This document shows, one piece after another, positions 43,118 through 56,759 of a stretch of DNA of 64,000 nucleotides. A program made the translations under genes and the position numbers. Under the pieces are notes generated by a model. That model had not been told where the DNA came from. It saw nothing but the letters and a program-made list of their open reading frames with translations, and did not search any database. Position 1 is the first letter of the stretch. Each line of letters starts with the position of its first letter. This stretch comes from CAWAPS01 sp963783945 (GTDB lineage: Bacteria; Actinomycetota; Acidimicrobiia; Acidimicrobiales; Palsa-688), in NCBI GenBank assembly GCA_963783945.1, contig CAWAPS010000007.1:682001-746000 (forward strand). The letters are read 5' to 3'.

Positions 43118-43168
43118 CATACTTTGTGCGTTTAGCCCGCTCCCAGCGGGTTAAGCGCACAAACTATG
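43118..43168 (-). terminator. Long hairpin downstream of gltD, TTTGTGCG type
   Basis: ATACTTTGTGCGTTTAGCCC and its near-complement on the right form a stem of about 23 bases with only three mismatches around a CCC loop. It starts 35 bases past the gltD stop. Its outer arms are shared with the hairpin downstream of aspS. There is no long T-run, as is usual in high-GC actinobacteria. Confidence 0.65.
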
Positions 43169-43202
43169 AGCTTCGGCGCGCCTCGAGGACTTTGGGCCGA
43201 CC

Positions 43203-44661
43203 TCAGGCCCGGGGCAGCGGCGCCGGCAGCAGCGAATCGCCGGCGAGGAGCCGGTCGACGTGCATGGCCGCCGACCGGCCCTCGGCGATGGCCCACACGA
43301 TCAGGCTCTGTCCCCGGCCGGCATCGCCACAGACGTACACGCCTGGCACGTCGGTCTCGTAGCTCTCCGAGCGGGCGATGGTGCCGCGGGGAGTAAGGGG
43401 GGTGCCGAAGGCCGATGCCAGGGCCGGCTCCGGGCCCGAGAAGCCGAGAGCCAGTAGAACCAGCTCGCAGGGCAGCTCGAACTCCGAGCCCTCGATGGGA
43501 TCGAACCGGGGCCGGCCGTCCACCACCGACACCTCCACCTGGACGGCCCGCAAAGCCCGCACGCCGCCTTTGTCGTCACCGAGGAACTCCACCGTGTTCA
43601 CGGCGAAGACCCGCTCGCCCCCCTCCTCGTGGGCCGACGAGGTCCGGAACATGAGCGGCCAGGTCGGCCACGGGGTCGACGGGTCGCGCCCGTCGGGCGG
43701 CCGCGGCAGGATCTCGAACTGGTGGACCGACCGCGCCCCCTGCCGGTGCACCGTTCCGAGGCAGTCGGCTCCGGTGTCACCGCCGCCGATGATCACCACG
43801 TGCTTGCCCTTGGCCGTGATGGGGCACGCCGCCACCGGGTCCTCGGCCCGGACCGCCACGTTGGCGAGAGGCAGGTAATCCATGGCCTGATGGATGCCTG
43901 CCAGGTCCCGCCCGGGGATCGGCAGGTCCCGGGCCACCGTGGCGCCCGCCGCGATGACGACGGCGTCGTGGCGGGCCCGCAGCTCGGCGGCTGAGATGGT
44001 CGCCGGCCCGGTGGCCGCCCCGACCGACACGCCGGACACGAAAACCGTGCCTTCCGCTTCCATCTGGGCCAGGCGGCGGTCCAAGTGGCGCTTCTCCATC
44101 TTGAATTCCGGGATGCCGTACCGCAGCAGCCCGCCGGGCCGGTCAGCCCGCTCGTAGACCGTGACGTCGTGGCCGGCCCGGGTGAGCTGCTGGGCCGCCG
44201 CCAACCCGGCCGGACCCGACCCGACGATGGCAACCCGGCGGCCGGTCGTGCGGCTCGGCGGCACCGGCTTCACCCATTCCTCGTCCCAGGCCCGGTCGAT
44301 GATCGAGACCTCGACCTGTTTGATCGTGACCGGGTCGGAGTTGATGCCGAGCACGCACGCCGCCTCGCAGGGGGCCGGGCACAGGCGCCCGGTGAACTCC
44401 GGGAAGTTGTTGGTGGCGTGCAGTCTCTCTATCGCCGCTTCCCACTGGTCCCGGAAGACCAGATCGTTCCAGTCGGGGATGATGTTGCCGAGCGGGCAGC
44501 CGTCGTTGCAGAACGGGATGCCGCAGTCCATGCACCGGCCGGCCTGGTTGCGCAGACGGTCGGGTTGGAACGGTTCGTACACCTCCCGCCAGTCACGCAG
44601 CCGGACAGGGACGGGCCGGCGCCCCGGGAGCTCGCGGGGGAACTCCATGAACCCGGTGGGC

Positions 44662-44669
<8 letters not shown>
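43203..44669 (-). CDS. gltD: Glutamate synthase (NADPH) small subunit
   Basis: A 488-residue flavoprotein subunit that takes electrons from NAD(P)H and passes them to GltB for glutamate synthesis from glutamine and 2-oxoglutarate. The N-terminal iron-sulfur cysteines are visible: CMDCGIPFCNDGCPLGN and LCPAPCEAAC. The FAD motif VAIVGSGPAGLAAAQQL (about 146-162) and NAD(P) motif VVIIGGGDTGADCLGT follow. The C-terminal FAD contact is DVPGVYVCGDAGRGQSLIVW. Its start overlaps the gltB stop by 8 bases, ensuring coupled synthesis. A strong hairpin follows. Confidence 0.96.
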
Positions 44670-49248
<4,579 letters not shown>

Positions 49249-49316
49249 CTGCGTCCTTCCGGGGATCGAAACGACAGGTCCTCTCGCGAAGGGACGACGC
49301 TGGCCCTTGCCGCGAT

Positions 49317-49338
49317 CGAAGATCATACGTGATCTTCG
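49317..49338. promoter_or_regulatory. Palindrome upstream of gltB, candidate operator
   Basis: CGAAGATCA-TACG-TGATCTTCG is a perfect 9-base inverted repeat with a 4-base centre, 69-90 bases before the gltB start on the minus strand. It sits in the gltB/tRNA divergent interval and is of operator size. Which regulator would bind is not evident; it does not look like a GlnR box. Confidence 0.5.
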
Positions 49339-49410
49339 GCGCGAACGAGGCGCAGATTGGCTCCTGGTCCGGAGGATCGGCGGGGTCCTCCGGGGCCGGG
49401 CGACGGGGAC

Positions 49411-49416
49411 TATGAT
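49411..49416 (+). promoter_or_regulatory. Possible -10 element for tRNA-Val
   Basis: TATGAT lies 24 bases before the tRNA 5' end. A matching -35 is not obvious in the G-rich sequence upstream. Confidence 0.3.
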
Positions 49417-49439
49417 CGCCGTTTCCGCATCAAAGATCC

Positions 49440-49513
49440 GGGCGCTTGGCTCAGTTGGTTAGAGCGCAGCCTTCACACGGCTGAGGTCGGAGGTTCGAGT
49501 CCTCTAGCGCCCA
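49440..49513 (+). tRNA. tRNA-Val (anticodon CAC)
   Basis: A full cloverleaf can be folded: acceptor GGGCGCT with AGCGCCC, D-arm GCTC-AGTTGGTTA-GAGC, anticodon arm CAGCC-TTCACAC-GGCTG with anticodon CAC (reads GUG, Val). The variable loop is AGGTC, and the T-arm is GGAGG-TTCGAGT-CCTCT with one G-T pair. The discriminator base is A, and the CCA end is not fully encoded. It is convergent with nothing nearby; the following 286 bases up to 49799 hold no supported gene. Confidence 0.95.
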
Positions 49514-49799
49514 CCCTGGTATCCAGGTGCACGAGCCGCGCCGCCCCCAGGTCCACGATGAGGGCGACGTTCGGTTCGAGGGTCGGCCCAGCCCGAAGGC
49601 GGGCGGAATCGCCGGTCGATCAAGACGAGCGGGGGATCGGGGTCGGGGGAGGAGAGGGCCACCGGGTGCCTCTTCGCCGATTTCTGGTTCGTCCCGGTCA
49701 GCGGGGAGGGCCCCGCGTTAGCGGCGGGCGGGATCCGGCTCGGGGCCTGGACGGCAGCTGCACCTCACTTCGGCCCGCCGATCGGCCAATGTATCCGGT

Positions 49800-51266
49800 G
49801 TGCCAGGGGGTCGACGTGAGCTTCGGTCACGGGGCGCGGCCCGGGCCGGAGTGCTCATTGGCGCGGTTTGTCTGATCTCTTACCTGATCCCGCCTGCCGG
49901 CTCCGCCACCGCGGCGGGTCAGCCCGGCAGTACCACCACAACTGCACCGGGCTCGACGACGACGTCGACCACCGCCCCGCCGGCGACGTCGACCACCACA
50001 ACTGCACCGGGCTCGACGACGACTTCGACCACCGCCCCGCCGGCGGTGGTCAAGCTGGACCCCGGCACCGTCCGCGCTCTCCAGGCTGCGGTGGTCACCC
50101 AGAACCACCAGCCGGCGATCAACTCCGCTCAGCTGGCAGCTGCTCAGTCCCAGACGGTTGCCACAGCCGACGAGGAGGCGCTGGTCCACGACCAGGCCGA
50201 GGCCGCCTCGACCGCCGCCAACCAGGCGGCCGCGAGCAGACAGCTGGCGACGGACCGGGCGGCCCTTACCGTCGCCGGGGCCGAAAACCAGGCGGCGCAG
50301 GGCCGGCTGGCTGCCGATCGCAAGAAACTCCGGGGCCTGGCCGTCGCCGTGTACACCGGGGCGCTCACCAGCCCCGAACCGGCCGCCCTCTACAACCTGC
50401 AGACCGCGCAGCAGGCGTTGAGCGACCGGGCCGAGGTCGAGGTGGTGGCGGGCATCGTCGTCAACGACCTCGACGCCGACACGACGCTGGCAGCCGCGAC
50501 GGGCCGGCACTATCGAGTTTCCCTGGCCCTGGTCGCGTCTGATCAGGCCAGCCTGGTGAGCGCGACCAGCCAGGCCGCGGCCGCCGCCGCTCTGGTCCCC
50601 CCGGCCGTGGCCGAGCTGACTGCGGCCAGGCGGCAGCTGAACGCCAACCAGCAGCACCTGGGGAGCGTCCGGGCTGAGCTGGCAGCCGCGGTGAAGGCCC
50701 TGGCCGGGCCGGCGTCAGCCATAGCCGGGGTCAGCGTTCTCGGGCCGTCGGCGCTCGACGCCGGTCAGCTCACGGCTTGGTACAACTCCCAGGGATTTGC
50801 CGATCTCACCTCGACGAACATCACCCAGCTCGCGGCGTGGTACATCCAGGCCGGGAAAGCGGAAGGGGTACGGGGTGACATCGCGTTCGCTCAGGCTGTG
50901 CTCGAGACGGGCGGCTTCAGCTCTCCCGACGCCGTCAACCGGAACAACTACGCCGGAATTGGCCATTGCGATACATGCTCGGCCGGGTGGGCCTTTCCAT
51001 CCGCCCATGCCGGAGTGATCGGCCAGCTCCAGTTGTTGCGCATCTTCGCCGATCCGGGGGATCCGCCTCCTGGTGCCCCCCAACCTGCTCTGCCCGCTCT
51101 GACCCCCGCCAACCAGAGCAGGAGCGGGTGCTGCCAGACGTGGGAATCGCTGACCGGAGTGTGGGCGACCGACCCCACCTATGGAGTTCAGATCCTGTCG
51201 ATATACGCCCAGATGGTGTCCTCGGCGGTGAACCAAACCAAGCCGGTCTATGCGACGAGCAACTGA
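49800..51266 (+). CDS. Secreted cell-wall hydrolase with coiled-coil and glucosaminidase-like domain
   Basis: A 488-residue exported protein. An N-terminal membrane/signal segment (about 15-40, GVLIGAVCLISYLIPPAGSA) is followed by a Thr/Pro-rich linker with a duplicated 20-residue unit. A long Ala/Gln-rich coiled coil (about 90-300) follows, of the type found on NlpC/P60 and FtsX partner proteins. The C-terminal domain matches mannosyl-glycoprotein endo-beta-N-acetylglucosaminidase (glucosaminidase): AEGVRGDIAFAQAVLETGGF with the catalytic Glu, NNYAGIGHCDTC, and GVWATDPTYGVQILSIYAQM. It would cut peptidoglycan glycan strands. It starts at GTG 49800. Confidence 0.85.
   Translation: MPGGRRELRSRGAARAGVLIGAVCLISYLIPPAGSATAAGQPGSTTTTAPGSTTTSTTAPPATSTTTTAPGSTTTSTTAPPAVVKLDPGTVRALQAAVVTQNHQPAINSAQLAAAQSQTVATADEEALVHDQAEAASTAANQAAASRQLATDRAALTVAGAENQAAQGRLAADRKKLRGLAVAVYTGALTSPEPAALYNLQTAQQALSDRAEVEVVAGIVVNDLDADTTLAAATGRHYRVSLALVASDQASLVSATSQAAAAAALVPPAVAELTAARRQLNANQQHLGSVRAELAAAVKALAGPASAIAGVSVLGPSALDAGQLTAWYNSQGFADLTSTNITQLAAWYIQAGKAEGVRGDIAFAQAVLETGGFSSPDAVNRNNYAGIGHCDTCSAGWAFPSAHAGVIGQLQLLRIFADPGDPPPGAPQPALPALTPANQSRSGCCQTWESLTGVWATDPTYGVQILSIYAQMVSSAVNQTKPVYATSN
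49932..50046 (+). repeat. 60-base tandem duplication in the Thr/Pro linker
   Basis: A 60-base unit (49932-49991) is repeated almost exactly at 49992-50046, encoding the Thr/Ser/Pro linker unit twice. This is an in-frame duplication, probably from slippage or unequal recombination, in a spacer region tolerant of length change. Confidence 0.88.
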
Positions 51267-51281
51267 CCGGACCCTCGGGGT

Positions 51282-52778
51282 TCAGCAGCCGGCGGCGATG
51301 ATGTCCCGGTACGCCCCCTCGAGGCACCGGCGCAGTGCGGGGGGATCCTCCACCGCCGCCGGATCCACGAGCAGGCCCATGTCCAGAGTTCCGTCGTACG
51401 AGAGCGTGGTCAGGTTGAACGGCGCCCCGGCCAAAGGCCCGAGCGACAGGTTGTACAGCACCCGGGCTCCTGACACGTACACCGGAAACGGGGCGCCCCT
51501 CAGGTTGGACGTGGCGAAGTCGAGCCCGCCCACCTGCGATCGGGCCACCCGGCGCAGCACCGAGGCCGGCAGCAGCCTGGCCAGGCCCGCGGCGTCGTCG
51601 AGGGAGACCCCGCTCTGGAGGGCCTGGCGCCGGCCGGCCATGGCGTCGCGAACCGCGATCAGGCGGGCCGCGACCGACACCGGCGGGACGGGGAGGTGCA
51701 CCCGGATCGGGGTGAAGAAGTTCCCGCCCGCCCCCGCGCCGTGGCGCTGGCTGACCACGAACGAGAAGTCGAGCGTCTGCGGGTCTCGGCCCCGGTCCTG
51801 CTGATAGGCCACGACGGCGTTGACCGCGCCCGCCACGAACGCGTCGTTGACCGATCCGCCGAACGCCGCCCCGGCCGCCTTGAGGTCGGCAAGGGGAACC
51901 CGGACCGCTTCCAGCCGCCGACGAGCCGAACGCGGCCCCCATCTGTTCGGCCCGCCGTCCCCGCTGCCATCGGGCCGACCGGCCGCGCTGCTCAGGGCGC
52001 TGAGCACCTGGCCGGTTGCCTCCGCCACCCTTCGCGGTTCGAGGGCGAAGGAGGCGGCTTGGGTCACGGCCCGCCCTGCCGTCTCGAGCGGCCGACCGGC
52101 GAGCCGGGCCATCCACAACGCCCCGCTGACCGGCCAGAGCAGCGGCGAGGGCCCGGTCGACGGGTGGCCGGCCTGGCCGCCGTCTCCGCCCGTGGCGGGG
52201 CCGGGGTTTTCGCCTGGGCCCCCCTCGGCGATTCCCCGGTCGACGTCGGTCGGTTGCGGGGGGTCGCGCTCGGCGTCGATGTAACGCTCGGACAGCCGCA
52301 GCAGCCCGATGCCGTCACTGATGCTGTGGTGGAGCTTCGAGAACAGCGCGCCCCCCTGCCCGTCGACGCCGTCGACGATGACGAACTGCCAGAGCGGGCG
52401 AGCCGGATCGAACGGATCCTCGTACCAGCGGCTCGCCAGGTCACGAAGCTCGGCTTCCGAGCCGTCGCCGGCGAGGGCAATGTGGCGCAGGTGGTAGTCG
52501 AGATCGAAGTCGTCGTCCGCGACCCAGCGGGGCGGATCCCACGGCGCGGGTCCGGGGGCGACCCGTTCGCGCAGCCGGGCGACATCGGCGACGGCGCGCC
52601 GCACCCGTCGCCGGAACCGGTCAGCGTCTATGGGCCGGTCGACGACGGCCAAGCTGCCGGCAACCGGTCGCAGCCAGGGGTCGGCGCTGATCCTCCACAT
52701 GAGGGCCTCGGACGCGGACATGGTGGGCTCGAAGTGCAACTCCCTGTCGCCTCGCTCCGGCCGGGCGGGGGAGCTCAC
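51282..52778 (-). CDS. Wax ester synthase / diacylglycerol acyltransferase (WS/DGAT)
   Basis: A 498-residue WS/DGAT-family acyltransferase, transferring acyl groups from acyl-CoA to fatty alcohols or diacylglycerol to make storage wax esters or triacylglycerol at the membrane. The catalytic HHxxxDG motif is LHHSISDGIGLLRL. The N-terminal MSASEALMWRISADPWLRPV and C-terminal NLSLGPLAGAPFNLTTLSYD with MGLLVDPAAVEDP are typical. An 80-residue Gly/Pro-rich insert (around 185-225) separates the halves. A product of the FAR-HAD enzyme, a fatty alcohol, would be a natural substrate, although the genes are about 10 kb apart. It is convergent with the glucosaminidase gene. Confidence 0.92.
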   Translation of the reverse strand: MSSPARPERGDRELHFEPTMSASEALMWRISADPWLRPVAGSLAVVDRPIDADRFRRRVRRAVADVARLRERVAPGPAPWDPPRWVADDDFDLDYHLRHIALAGDGSEAELRDLASRWYEDPFDPARPLWQFVIVDGVDGQGGALFSKLHHSISDGIGLLRLSERYIDAERDPPQPTDVDRGIAEGGPGENPGPATGGDGGQAGHPSTGPSPLLWPVSGALWMARLAGRPLETAGRAVTQAASFALEPRRVAEATGQVLSALSSAAGRPDGSGDGGPNRWGPRSARRRLEAVRVPLADLKAAGAAFGGSVNDAFVAGAVNAVVAYQQDRGRDPQTLDFSFVVSQRHGAGAGGNFFTPIRVHLPVPPVSVAARLIAVRDAMAGRRQALQSGVSLDDAAGLARLLPASVLRRVARSQVGGLDFATSNLRGAPFPVYVSGARVLYNLSLGPLAGAPFNLTTLSYDGTLDMGLLVDPAAVEDPPALRRCLEGAYRDIIAAGC

Positions 52779-52800
52779 GCCTGGGGCAGCGTCGAGTCGC

Positions 52801-53358
52801 TCACCACCGGGTGGACTCGGGTACGCCTTTCCACGCCTGGCGGAAGGCAGCGGCGCGCTCGTGGTACTGCAGCTGAAGCTGGTCCATGGCCACGTCGGCG
52901 AGCAGGGCCAGCCGGGCCAACTGGTCGTCGGTCCAATCCCGCGGGCCCATATCGATGGCGCACAGGGTGCCGACCGTCTCGCCGTCGGAGGTGATCAGTG
53001 GAATCCCGGCGTAAGCCACTACCCCGAGGGTAAGGACGGCGGGATGGTGCCGGAGCAGCGGATCGGTGCGGGCGTCGCCGACGATGAGGGGGCGGCGGCG
53101 GGTGACGGCATGCTGGCAGATCGAGTACTCGATCGGAGTCGAGCCGGCGGCCGCCAGATCCTCCGGAAGACCCGTCTGGGCCACGAAGACCTGACGGTGG
53201 GCTTCGACCAATGTGAGCAGGGCGATGGGGGCCTCGACCAGTTCAGAGGCCAGGCGCACGATGCGATTCAGAATGCGGATCCGTTGCCTGTCGACTGGGA
53301 TCATGCGCTCGACCGTCTTGAGCCGCACCTGGTCTGAGAGTGCTACAACCGCTTTCAC
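52801..53358 (-). CDS. GAF domain-containing protein
   Basis: A 185-residue single-GAF-domain protein. The fold is visible from RIRILNRIVRLASELVEAPI through IALLTLVEAHRQVFVAQTGL and IEYSICQHAVTRRRPLIVGD to VAYAGIPLITSDGETVGTLC. This is the short GAF subgroup often found as a sensor without an output domain. GTG 53358 was chosen because GGAGGA stands 6 bases upstream; an earlier ATG at 53409 lacks one. It is 22 bases upstream of the WS/DGAT gene on the same strand and may be cotranscribed. The ligand is unknown. Confidence 0.85.
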   Translation of the reverse strand: MKAVVALSDQVRLKTVERMIPVDRQRIRILNRIVRLASELVEAPIALLTLVEAHRQVFVAQTGLPEDLAAAGSTPIEYSICQHAVTRRRPLIVGDARTDPLLRHHPAVLTLGVVAYAGIPLITSDGETVGTLCAIDMGPRDWTDDQLARLALLADVAMDQLQLQYHERAAAFRQAWKGVPESTRW

Positions 53359-53506
53359 CCGGGGTCCTCCGATGCGGCCGTCGCCAAGGCCAAGAGACGC
53401 ATCAACCACGGTCGCGCCGTCCCCTGTTCAGCGCAAGTTACGTTTTGGTTTCTTGCGTGAACAGGAGACAACGGGGCGAAGCGGTCGGGCAGCCGGCCCG
53501 GGGCGG

Positions 53507-55423
53507 TCAGGCCGGGGGCCCGCTGCCCAGGTCTACCGTCGTGGTGTGGGACTGGCCGGAGGAGTCGACCCACCCGACCTGCACCTTGTCACCGGGGTGA
53601 TGAGAGACCAGGATGCTGCTCAGATCCGACGGCGAGCTGACACTCTGACCGTCCAGTGAGGTGATGACGTCGCCGGCGGAGAGACCGGCTCCGGCGGCCG
53701 GGCCCCCGCTCACCACGCTGCTGATGGTGAGGCCGGAGGTGCCGGAGCTACCGGAGCCGCCCGACGCCGAGCCGTTTCCGAAGGCGCCGAGGCCGCCCGA
53801 TCCACCCTGGTCGCTCGATGAGCCGAGAAGCAGGCCGAGAAAGGCGGTCGGCCCGACGTGAGCGGTCGCCGACCCTTGGCCCGACACGATCTGGTGAACG
53901 ACCGACATGGCCTGGTTGATGGGGATGGCGAACCCCTGGGTCCCGCCGTTGTCCGTCGACGACTGGAAGGAGTAGCCCTGGGATGCGGCGGTGTCCATGC
54001 CGACGACCTGACCCGACGTGTCGACGAGGGAGCCGCCTGAGTCTCCGGGCTGGATGTCGGCGTTGGTCTGGATCAGCCCGGAGAGCTGCTCGCTGTTGCC
54101 ATCGAGCTCGTCGCTCGCAGTAATCGACTGGTTGAGCGCGGTGATCGAGCCGCCGGCATTGCTCGGGGTTCCGCCGGTGCCTCCTGCGTTGCCGATGGCG
54201 ACGACCGACTCGCCTACGGCCGTGTTGTCCGAGTTGGCCAGCTTCGCCGTCTTCAATCCCGACGCGTTCTGGAGCTGCACCACGGCGACATCGTGCGAGG
54301 CGTCGTAACCGACGACGGTCGCGTTGTAGGTCTGGCCGTTGCCGACGTCGGTGACGCTGAGCTTGGTCGCTCCATCAACCACGTGGTTGTTGGTCAGGAC
54401 CTCACCGTTCGATGTGAGAACTATCCCGGTGCCCGCGCCCTGGGCGCTCTGGTAGCCGAAGGTGGCGTTGATATCGACCAGGGCCGGAGCGACCTTGGCT
54501 GCGATGGCGGCCGCCTCGGCCGCCGACGCGCCGGTGCCCGAGGAGCTGTTGCCCGAGCCGGTGTTGCCCGAGGAGCTGTTGCCCGAGCCGTTGCTCCCGG
54601 ACGATCCACCCGAGAACGGGTCGGTCGAGCCGCCCGAGCCACCGAACAGGTTGCCGGGAAATTGGCCGTTGGAGAACGGCGACTGCCCCGACCCGCTGTT
54701 GCCTGAGCCGCTGTTGCCTGACCCGGTGTTGCCTGACCCGGTGTTGCCTGACCCGGTGTTGCCCGACCCGGTGTTGCCCGACCCGGAGCCGCCCGATGTA
54801 GTGGGCGATGTGCTGCTGGCCGCCACGTTGGTGGCGTGGTTGGAGGACCAGGCGTTGTGCCCGATCGCCACCCCGGCGGCCCCGCCGGCAAACACGAGGG
54901 CGGCGCTCAGGAGCACCGGGAGAGCGCGCCGGCGCCGGGACGAGGGGGGCGGGTCCGCCGGCTGCGAGGCGTCCGCGCCGAAGCTGCCAGCGGGCGGGTA
55001 CGGCGGCGGGGGAGAAGCGGGGTTCCACGACGGGGGCGAACCGCCTGTCGACTGGTAGGGCGAAGCGCCGGCGGACGAAGGGGCGGCTGTCCCGGCCCAG
55101 TACCCGCCCTGCTCGCTGCCGGGCTGGTAGCCCGGGGCGGAGTATTCCGGGCCGTTGTAATCGGTGGCCTGGTACTCGGGAGCGCGGTACTCGGGGATGG
55201 CCTGGTAGGGCGACCCCGCGTAGGGTGCACCGGTGGGATCAAAGCCGCTGTAGCCCGCCCCAGGCTGGCCTTCGGTGCCAGGCTGGTTGCCGGCGGCTGC
55301 CTGCTGTTGGGGGTCGGGGTATTCGCTGGCCGGCTGCTGCCAGTGGGCGCCGGCCGGCGACTGCCAAGGGGAGCCTTCGGGCGCCGGGCCCCATCCCTCG
55401 GCCGGGGTGTCGTTCTCGCTCAT
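53507..55423 (-). CDS. HtrA/DegP-type S1C serine protease with PDZ domain
   Basis: A 638-residue membrane-anchored protease. A long Gln/Pro/Tyr-rich cytoplasmic N-terminus (1-165) leads to one transmembrane helix (ALPVLLSAALVFAGGAAGVA). Then comes a low-complexity Gly/Ser/Asn region with SGNTG repeats (about 205-300), a trypsin-like domain with His in LTNNHVVDGA, Asp in SHDVAVVQL and Ser in QPGDSGGSLVD, and a C-terminal PDZ (LSAGDVITSLDGQSVSSPSD). It degrades or refolds damaged exported proteins. ATG 55423 follows GGAG by 5 bases. Two arrays of 15-base repeats encode the linker. Confidence 0.9.
   Translation of the reverse strand: MSENDTPAEGWGPAPEGSPWQSPAGAHWQQPASEYPDPQQQAAAGNQPGTEGQPGAGYSGFDPTGAPYAGSPYQAIPEYRAPEYQATDYNGPEYSAPGYQPGSEQGGYWAGTAAPSSAGASPYQSTGGSPPSWNPASPPPPYPPAGSFGADASQPADPPPSSRRRRALPVLLSAALVFAGGAAGVAIGHNAWSSNHATNVAASSTSPTTSGGSGSGNTGSGNTGSGNTGSGNTGSGNSGSGNSGSGQSPFSNGQFPGNLFGGSGGSTDPFSGGSSGSNGSGNSSSGNTGSGNSSSGTGASAAEAAAIAAKVAPALVDINATFGYQSAQGAGTGIVLTSNGEVLTNNHVVDGATKLSVTDVGNGQTYNATVVGYDASHDVAVVQLQNASGLKTAKLANSDNTAVGESVVAIGNAGGTGGTPSNAGGSITALNQSITASDELDGNSEQLSGLIQTNADIQPGDSGGSLVDTSGQVVGMDTAASQGYSFQSSTDNGGTQGFAIPINQAMSVVHQIVSGQGSATAHVGPTAFLGLLLGSSSDQGGSGGLGAFGNGSASGGSGSSGTSGLTISSVVSGGPAAGAGLSAGDVITSLDGQSVSSPSDLSSILVSHHPGDKVQVGWVDSSGQSHTTTVDLGSGPPA
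54540..54790 (-). repeat. 15-base tandem repeats in the HtrA linker
   Basis: Two clusters, about 54540-54590 and 54691-54790, consist of imperfect 15-base units such as CCTGACCCGGTGTTG, encoding Ser-Gly-Asn-Thr-Gly repeats in a flexible linker. Copy number is likely to vary between strains. Confidence 0.85.
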
Positions 55424-55632
55424 TGCCACTCCAGTTGCATAGGTAGTTCTTGTTTTCCAGTAGAGCGGCGGTTTCTATGAAGTTCATGAAGTGGCCCTGA
55501 AAGTCTTCCCTCACGTTTGTCGCAGGCCAGAGCCAGGGGACAGACACCGGCCGGCGGTTCGGTGCCACTGCGTTTCCCGAGGGGAACCGTCGCACCTTCC
55601 CGCTGTCCCGGGCGTACCCTGTAAGAGAACCA

Positions 55633-56028
55633 ATGAGCGCAGTGTGCCCCCACGGCTACGACCCTTCGACGTGCCTGATATGCCAGACCCTTGGCACCCA
55701 GCCGGCCGCGACCGCGGCGCCCCCACCGCAGGTAGCCAACAAGGGCAGGCGGGGCCGGCGACGTGACACCGTGACCTCGGCGCCGCCTGCGAACGTACGC
55801 CCGGATGTCGTTTATCGGGCCGGGACGCCGGAGCGGCACGGCACGGGTCTCGGTGCCCACGTGGCTCTGCTGGTGGCGGCGCTGGTTGTGATCGGCCTGG
55901 TGGCCTGGGTCGTCGCCGGCGCGGTGTTTGCCATATTGCACATCCTGGAGCTCATCGTGATCGCCGGCTTAGCCGGTTGGGCGGGCTACCGGCTCGGCCA
56001 CTACAGAGGGCGCCGCGCCGGCCGATAG
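55633..56028 (+). CDS. Small membrane protein with N-terminal cysteine cluster
   Basis: A 131-residue protein of unknown function. The N-terminus carries a compact CPHGYDPSTCLICQ cluster (Cys5, Cys14, Cys17), which looks like a zinc-ribbon-like motif. A basic, Pro-rich stretch (about 35-75) follows, then two hydrophobic helices (HVALLVAALVVIGLVAWVVA and AILHILELIVIAGLAGWAGY) and a basic tail. I cannot name the family. It lies 7 bases upstream of the response regulator gene and diverges from the HtrA protease, so a cell-envelope stress role is conceivable but is an inference. Confidence 0.75.
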   Translation: MSAVCPHGYDPSTCLICQTLGTQPAATAAPPPQVANKGRRGRRRDTVTSAPPANVRPDVVYRAGTPERHGTGLGAHVALLVAALVVIGLVAWVVAGAVFAILHILELIVIAGLAGWAGYRLGHYRGRRAGR

Positions 56029-56035
56029 TCCGAGC

Positions 56036-56731
56036 GTGCCGTTCACCACCGAACCAGTCGGTCCCGCCATTCGGGTGGTGGTGGCCGATGACCAGGCCGC
56101 GGTCCGAGAGGGGCTCGTCACCCTGCTCGGCCTGGTCGGGCGGATTGAGGTCGTGGGAGCGGCGGCAGATGGGGCCGAGGCGGTCGACCAGGTCAGACGG
56201 CTGCGCCCGGACGTGGTGTTGATGGACCTCCGGATGCCTGGCGTCGACGGGGTCGCCGCCACCGCGGCCATCGTCCGGGACCACCCCGCCACCCAGGTGG
56301 TGGTGCTGACCACGTACGCCGACGACGAATCGGTCGAAGCGGCGCTGGCGGCGGGAGCCATCGGGTTTTTGACCAAGGACGCCGGCCGGGAGGACATCCG
56401 CCGGGCCCTGGAGGCCGCAGCAGCCGGTCAATCGCTTCTCGACCGGAGGGTGCAAAAGCGCCTGATCGAGAGCTGGAGGCCCGTGGTCCAGCCCGCACGG
56501 TACGAGGCGCCGCCTCCAGTGCCGGCGCCCGACGGACTAACCGTCCGGGAGGTCGAGGTGTTGGGTCTTATCGCCGATGGCCTGGCCAACGCCGAGATCG
56601 CCGGCCGGCTCTATGTGAGCGAGGCGACGGTCAAGACCCACATCAACCACATCTTCGCCAAGACCGGCTGCCGGGACCGGGCCCAGGCCGTGGCCTACGC
56701 CCACCGCCTGGGCCTGGCCGATCCGAGCTGA
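56036..56731 (+). CDS. NarL/FixJ (LuxR-type) response regulator
   Basis: A 231-residue two-domain regulator. The receiver domain has the acidic pair Asp18-Asp19 (VVADDQ), the phosphorylation site Asp64 (LMDLRMPGVDG) and Lys near 115 (GFLTKDAG). The C-terminal LuxR helix-turn-helix reads LTVREVEVLGLIADGLANAE then ATVKTHINHIFAKTGCRDRA. It starts at GTG 56036, 7 bases after the small membrane protein gene. No cognate histidine kinase is in the window; its partner must be elsewhere, or it may respond to the upstream membrane protein (inference). Confidence 0.92.
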   Translation: MPFTTEPVGPAIRVVVADDQAAVREGLVTLLGLVGRIEVVGAAADGAEAVDQVRRLRPDVVLMDLRMPGVDGVAATAAIVRDHPATQVVVLTTYADDESVEAALAAGAIGFLTKDAGREDIRRALEAAAAGQSLLDRRVQKRLIESWRPVVQPARYEAPPPVPAPDGLTVREVEVLGLIADGLANAEIAGRLYVSEATVKTHINHIFAKTGCRDRAQAVAYAHRLGLADPS

Positions 56732-56759
56732 GCCGCCCTGCTCGGGCGCCACGCGGTGC

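Noticed and set aside
49932..50046. CRISPR-like repeats
   Set aside because: These are two in-frame copies encoding a Thr/Pro linker with no unique spacers; the 15-base repeats in the HtrA gene are likewise coding.
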